From: Desulfobacterales bacterium
GTDB taxonomy: Bacteria; Desulfobacterota; Desulfobacteria; Desulfobacterales; SURF-7
Direction: 5' to 3'
Assembly (NCBI GenBank): GCA_028277765.1
Contig: JANQFQ010000063.1
Span: forward strand, 1-46,329
DNA: 46,329 nucleotides
Below the pieces are notes generated by a model. It was not told the DNA's origin. It saw only the letters and a list, made by a program, of their open reading frames with translations, and did no database searches. Both the position numbers and the translations under genes were made by a program. Positions within the stretch are counted from its first letter, which is position 1; every line of letters begins with the position of its first letter. Below, one piece after another: positions 44,201 through 46,329 of this stretch.

Positions 44201-45739
44201 ACTGGTTTAGGGGGCGGCGCCGGTATTTACTGCAAGGATTCTGCCCCAACCATTCAAAATTGTTTCATACAAAACAATACGGTTTTAAATTCAGAGATAG
44301 GGTATATATATGGTGCGGGTATCTATTGCGAGAATGCCTCACCGGTTATTATCAACTGTGTTGTTTCAGATAATACCCTTGACGGCGGCACCTTATATTT
44401 ATATGCCTATGGCGCTGGTATTTATTTAGACAGCACTTCATCCGCAGAGATTATTAATTCGACAATCGTCAATAATACTTTTTCAACTACCGTAAATGTA
44501 GATACCGGTGGTGTATACTGTGATTCACCTGATGTCATTATAAAAAACAGTATCATCTGGAATAATGATGAAGATGCAATTTATGGAACACCTGCAATGA
44601 CGTTTACCTGTATTGAAGGCGGATATACCGGAGAAGGAAACATCAGTGATGATCCTCTATTTATCGATCAGGAAAATGGGGATTACCGGCTGACACAGAC
44701 CGGGGTGATTTCACCATGTATCGATGCTGTCCGGGTTATTAATGGAATCCCGGATACAGATATTGAAGGCGTACCCCGGCCACAGGGCGCTAGGGCAGAA
44801 ATGGGTGTTTATGAAGTTATTATGCCGGATACAGATAATGACGGCATGCCTGACTACTGGGAAATCAAGAGCGACCTGAATCCAGGAGATCCAAGTGACG
44901 CGGATTTAGATCCGGACAGTGACAACCTTGTAAATCTTGCAGAGTATATGTCTGGTTCTTACGGAAATGATCCTGATTCAGATGATGACCTCATTCCTGA
45001 TGATTATGAAGCCATTCATAATATTAATCCAGTATATGATGACTCTCAAAATGATTATGATGATGATGGATTAACAAATTTAGCGGAATATCAAAACAAT
45101 TTGGCAGCTCGGAATATTGATACAGATAACGACGGCCTTCAGGATGGAACAGAAATGGGGTACACGTTAAACGATATCGCACATGATACTGATACGACAA
45201 TATTCCAGCCTGATGTTGATCCAGCAACCACAACAGATCCTTTAGATGATGATTCTGATGATGATAATCTTTTAGATAGTGAAGAAGATGCCAATCATGA
45301 TGGGAATCAGGATGATGGCGAGTGGGGGGCTGGCGGTGAGACTGATCCGAATGATTGGGATTCTGATGATGACTTGCTGCAAGATGATCTGGATGTTGCC
45401 GGATGTACAAATCCTCTGGACGAAGATTCAGATGATGATGGCATGCTGGATGGAGATGAAGATCATAATCCTCGAAATGGTATGAAAGAACCTAACGAGC
45501 CGGATCCGTGTAATCATGATACTGATGGTGATGGCATGACGGATGGTTATGAAGACAGCAATGGCCTGAATTATCTGATTGATGACGCGTACAACGATTT
45601 TGATTCAGACGGATTTGAAAATTATTCAGAATTCAAATACGGGTCAGCAGCGAATTCAGGTGCGAGCGTGCCGGAAGTCTCTGTTTTCTATGAGTATGAT
45701 GAACTGGGCAATATTAAACGGATTACAAGAATTAAATAG
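41210..45739 (+). CDS. Giant secreted protein with three tandem beta-helix units and calcium-binding repeats
   Basis: This 1509-residue protein has a signal peptide ending near CPYAEDIV. Residues 30-80 look like a coathanger-type stack (LTTGFHAEAGSELRAAAG). Three units of about 380 residues follow. Each has a DSDxDGxPDYWEIQYGLDW calcium-binding header (the first is divergent), a SIQAAxDAAxDxDxIYV strand and a polymorphic-outer-membrane/pectate-lyase-like beta-helix with GGGIxC and CIIDCEESGRGF motifs. Residues 1210-1490 are acidic aspartate-rich repeats of thrombospondin-type-3 style. The end, VFYEYDELGNIKRITRIK, is a lone RHS/YD repeat. It directly precedes an SpvB/RHS-like gene, so the YD end may match that partner. 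An AGGAAGG site precedes the start. Confidence 0.85.
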   Translation: MKKIFLHLFIIITVLLTGITCPYAEDIVLQGTITQNQYSDSNITTLDPCTIPVSADVTFSAAGEIRLTTGFHAEAGSELRAAAGITDTDSDGLDDLWESEYGLDTSIDDSAYDLDNDGLSNAIEYHLNTDPSVANIVVADDSSGSHITIQSAIDAAVNSDTIYVLDGEYKGVGNRDIVFNGLQVTLRSVNGPEGCIINGEESGRGFEFLTGDDGVIVSGFTITNGRADYQGGGIYCGDSNPVIQNCIIKNNEVRPPIELGDSYGGGIYCTNASPIIANCVIADNSMYGGFVYLRVKGAGIYSDSTSSPEIVNSTIVNNTFSNTVNINTGGIFCASSSVSIKNCIIWNNDHHEINGSPTATYSCIDGGYAGGTDIITDDPMFTDLDNGNYSLIDSSPCVDSGTSDESDGISVPDSDVVSNSRPQNLGIDMGAYEVALGDSDADGLPDYWEIQYGLDWQSSEGDNGASGDPDGDSYTNLQEYLGEGGADGDPTGLSVAVVYPHESIQAAVDAASDGDTIYVTNGTFTGTGNKGITFSNFTGTTLTVRSVYGPDNCIIDCEESGRGFELVSGDDGITISGFTIKKGDAAGNGGGISCSDSSPTIDNCYITENNSGTALGGGGGISCVNADSIIKNCKIMNNTTTVPIGTGYAAGIYCENASPSIINCVIADNILISGYAYINGHGAGIYSDSTSSPEIVNSVIANNTFSGTINNDTGGIYCESTTVSIKNCIIWGNDLDQIHGSPTVSYSCIDVGYAGGTNIITDDPMFKNPDNGNYMLIDSSPCIDNGTADESDGISVPASDIKGISRPQDLGIDIGAYEVALRDSDNDGMPDYWEIQYGLDWLSSEGDNGANGDPDSDTYTNLEEYLGEGGADGDPTGLSVEVVYPNESIQAAIDAASDEDIIYVADGTFTGAGNRNIQFDNFTGTTLTVRSIYGPEDCIIDCEGADRGFQFLAGDDNITISGFTIKNAYYAEAGGGIKCSDSAPLIDNCHIISNEVATGLGGGAGIYCKDSAPTIQNCFIQNNTVLNSEIGYIYGAGIYCENASPVIINCVVSDNTLDGGTLYLYAYGAGIYLDSTSSAEIINSTIVNNTFSTTVNVDTGGVYCDSPDVIIKNSIIWNNDEDAIYGTPAMTFTCIEGGYTGEGNISDDPLFIDQENGDYRLTQTGVISPCIDAVRVINGIPDTDIEGVPRPQGARAEMGVYEVIMPDTDNDGMPDYWEIKSDLNPGDPSDADLDPDSDNLVNLAEYMSGSYGNDPDSDDDLIPDDYEAIHNINPVYDDSQNDYDDDGLTNLAEYQNNLAARNIDTDNDGLQDGTEMGYTLNDIAHDTDTTIFQPDVDPATTTDPLDDDSDDDNLLDSEEDANHDGNQDDGEWGAGGETDPNDWDSDDDLLQDDLDVAGCTNPLDEDSDDDGMLDGDEDHNPRNGMKEPNEPDPCNHDTDGDGMTDGYEDSNGLNYLIDDAYNDFDSDGFENYSEFKYGSAANSGASVPEVSVFYEYDELGNIKRITRIK
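41480..44823 (+). repeat. Three tandem coding units of about 1.15 kb
   Basis: Unit starts are visible at about 41480, 42520 and 43673, with a fourth header at about 44824. Units 2 and 3 are highly alike at DNA level, for example both share CAGTACGGTCTTGACTGG and GAATACCTTGGTGAAGGCGG. The copies allow unequal recombination that keeps the reading frame. Confidence 0.7.
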
Positions 45740-45788
45740 AGAACAGTTAAAATAGAAATTGTTTCAAGTTTTCAAGGAGAAACAGCAA

Positions 45789-46329
45789 ATGAAAAATAAG
45801 ACACGAAATTTGATTTCAATAATCACAGTTCTTTTTATATTCTCATTCTGTACTGATGCTTTTACTGTAGATTATGTGAGATATCCGGATACGGTTAAAT
45901 CAAATATGATGACCCAAACAGGTGCAGCCACCAGTAGTATACCTGTACAGGTGCCGCCAGGGAGAGGAGGCCTCGCCCCGTCTATTGCAATATCCTATAA
46001 CAGCTATTCTAGAAATGGGATCCTTGGTGTTGGATGGGGCATTAGTATGGGCGCTATTATGAGATCCACAAAAGATGGTGTGGATTACAGCGGAGATGAT
46101 TATTATGCCAATGGCGCGGAGCTTGTATCTAGAAGCGAAGACTGGGGTGCTGATTATTACGGCGCGAAAATCGAAAGTGCCTTTGCAAAATACAAATATA
46201 TATATGATGCTGTAAACGGGGATCACTGGATAGTAAGAACAAAAGATGGAAAGAAGTATTATTACGGCCAGACAGAATTTTCCCGTCAATTTGATCCGGA
46301 TGATGATACTAAAATTTTTGCATGGTATC
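45789..46329 (+). CDS. SpvB/TcdB-like (RHS-associated) secreted protein, N-terminal part
   Basis: The first 180 residues are visible; the gene runs off the window. After a signal peptide (LISIITVLFIFSFCTDAFT) comes the SpvB/Tc-toxin B N-terminal signature: TGAATSSIPVQVPPGRGGLA, SYNSYSRNGILGVGWGIS, RSTKDGVDYSGDDYYANGAE. In this family the segment begins a beta-propeller/RHS cage that can carry a C-terminal toxin or effector domain. An AAGGAG site lies 9 bp before the ATG and the gene follows the 1509-residue protein by 49 bp, so they are likely co-transcribed. Whether a toxin end is present cannot be seen here. Confidence 0.85.
   Translation, partial: MKNKTRNLISIITVLFIFSFCTDAFTVDYVRYPDTVKSNMMTQTGAATSSIPVQVPPGRGGLAPSIAISYNSYSRNGILGVGWGISMGAIMRSTKDGVDYSGDDYYANGAELVSRSEDWGADYYGAKIESAFAKYKYIYDAVNGDHWIVRTKDGKKYYYGQTEFSRQFDPDDDTKIFAWY

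Noticed and set aside
45024..45410. His-rich 128-codon minus-strand frame that resembles a metal-binding protein
   Set aside because: The His residues come from reading GAT/GAC aspartate codons of the acidic repeats on the opposite strand.

Overview
The window looks like chromosomal DNA from a Gram-negative bacterium, most likely an uncultured Desulfobacterota (deltaproteobacterial) lineage. This is an inference. It rests on outer-membrane-type lipoproteins, a textbook sigma-54 promoter, TIGR02147 regulators (a family best known from Fibrobacter), and many dispersed AT-rich intergenic repeats. No rRNA, tRNA or CRISPR array was seen.

Region 1 (about 1-13 kb) is a mixed accessory stretch. It carries three divergent CrtI/phytoene-desaturase-like FAD oxidoreductases (113-1867 on the minus strand; 6769-8397 and 8721-10451 on the plus strand). 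The minus-strand one has a sigma-54 promoter. Between them lie a small charged protein, a lone integron-type gene cassette with an attC site (2595-3105), and an unusual gene (3393-5276) that fuses a compact tyrosine-recombinase domain to two PAS domains and a LuxR-type HTH. A perfect 15-bp inverted repeat with a 6-nt spacer sits directly in front of that gene. A ChbG/HpnK-type deacetylase and a frameshifted exported membrane protein complete the region.

Region 2 (about 13.5-46.3 kb) is devoted to exported proteins and has a repeated layout. Twice, a TIGR02147/DUF4423 regulator on the minus strand leads into large paralogous lipoproteins and is divergent from a plus-strand run of secreted proteins. 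The lipoproteins share an N-terminal domain of about 270 residues (GGTE(L/I)GNP motif) but carry different C-termini: parallel beta-helix, PQQ-like propeller, or both. A decayed third regulator lies between two lipoprotein genes, which suggests that regulator-lipoprotein pairs duplicated in tandem. The two divergent promoter regions share a pair of operator-like sites 98-99 bp apart, at nearly the same distance from each regulator start.

The plus-strand secreted proteins fall into two new-looking groups. One group ends in a short cysteine tail of the form G(D/S)xCIGxC. The other shares a cysteine-containing N-terminal module that is fused to a metallophosphoesterase, to a beta-helix protein and to an SGNH esterase, and also stands alone. 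The right end holds a tail-fibre-like protein, a 1509-residue protein with three tandem beta-helix units, and the start of an SpvB/Tc-toxin/RHS-like secreted protein cut by the window edge. The whole resembles a regulated, modular cell-surface display locus; its function is not known from the sequence.
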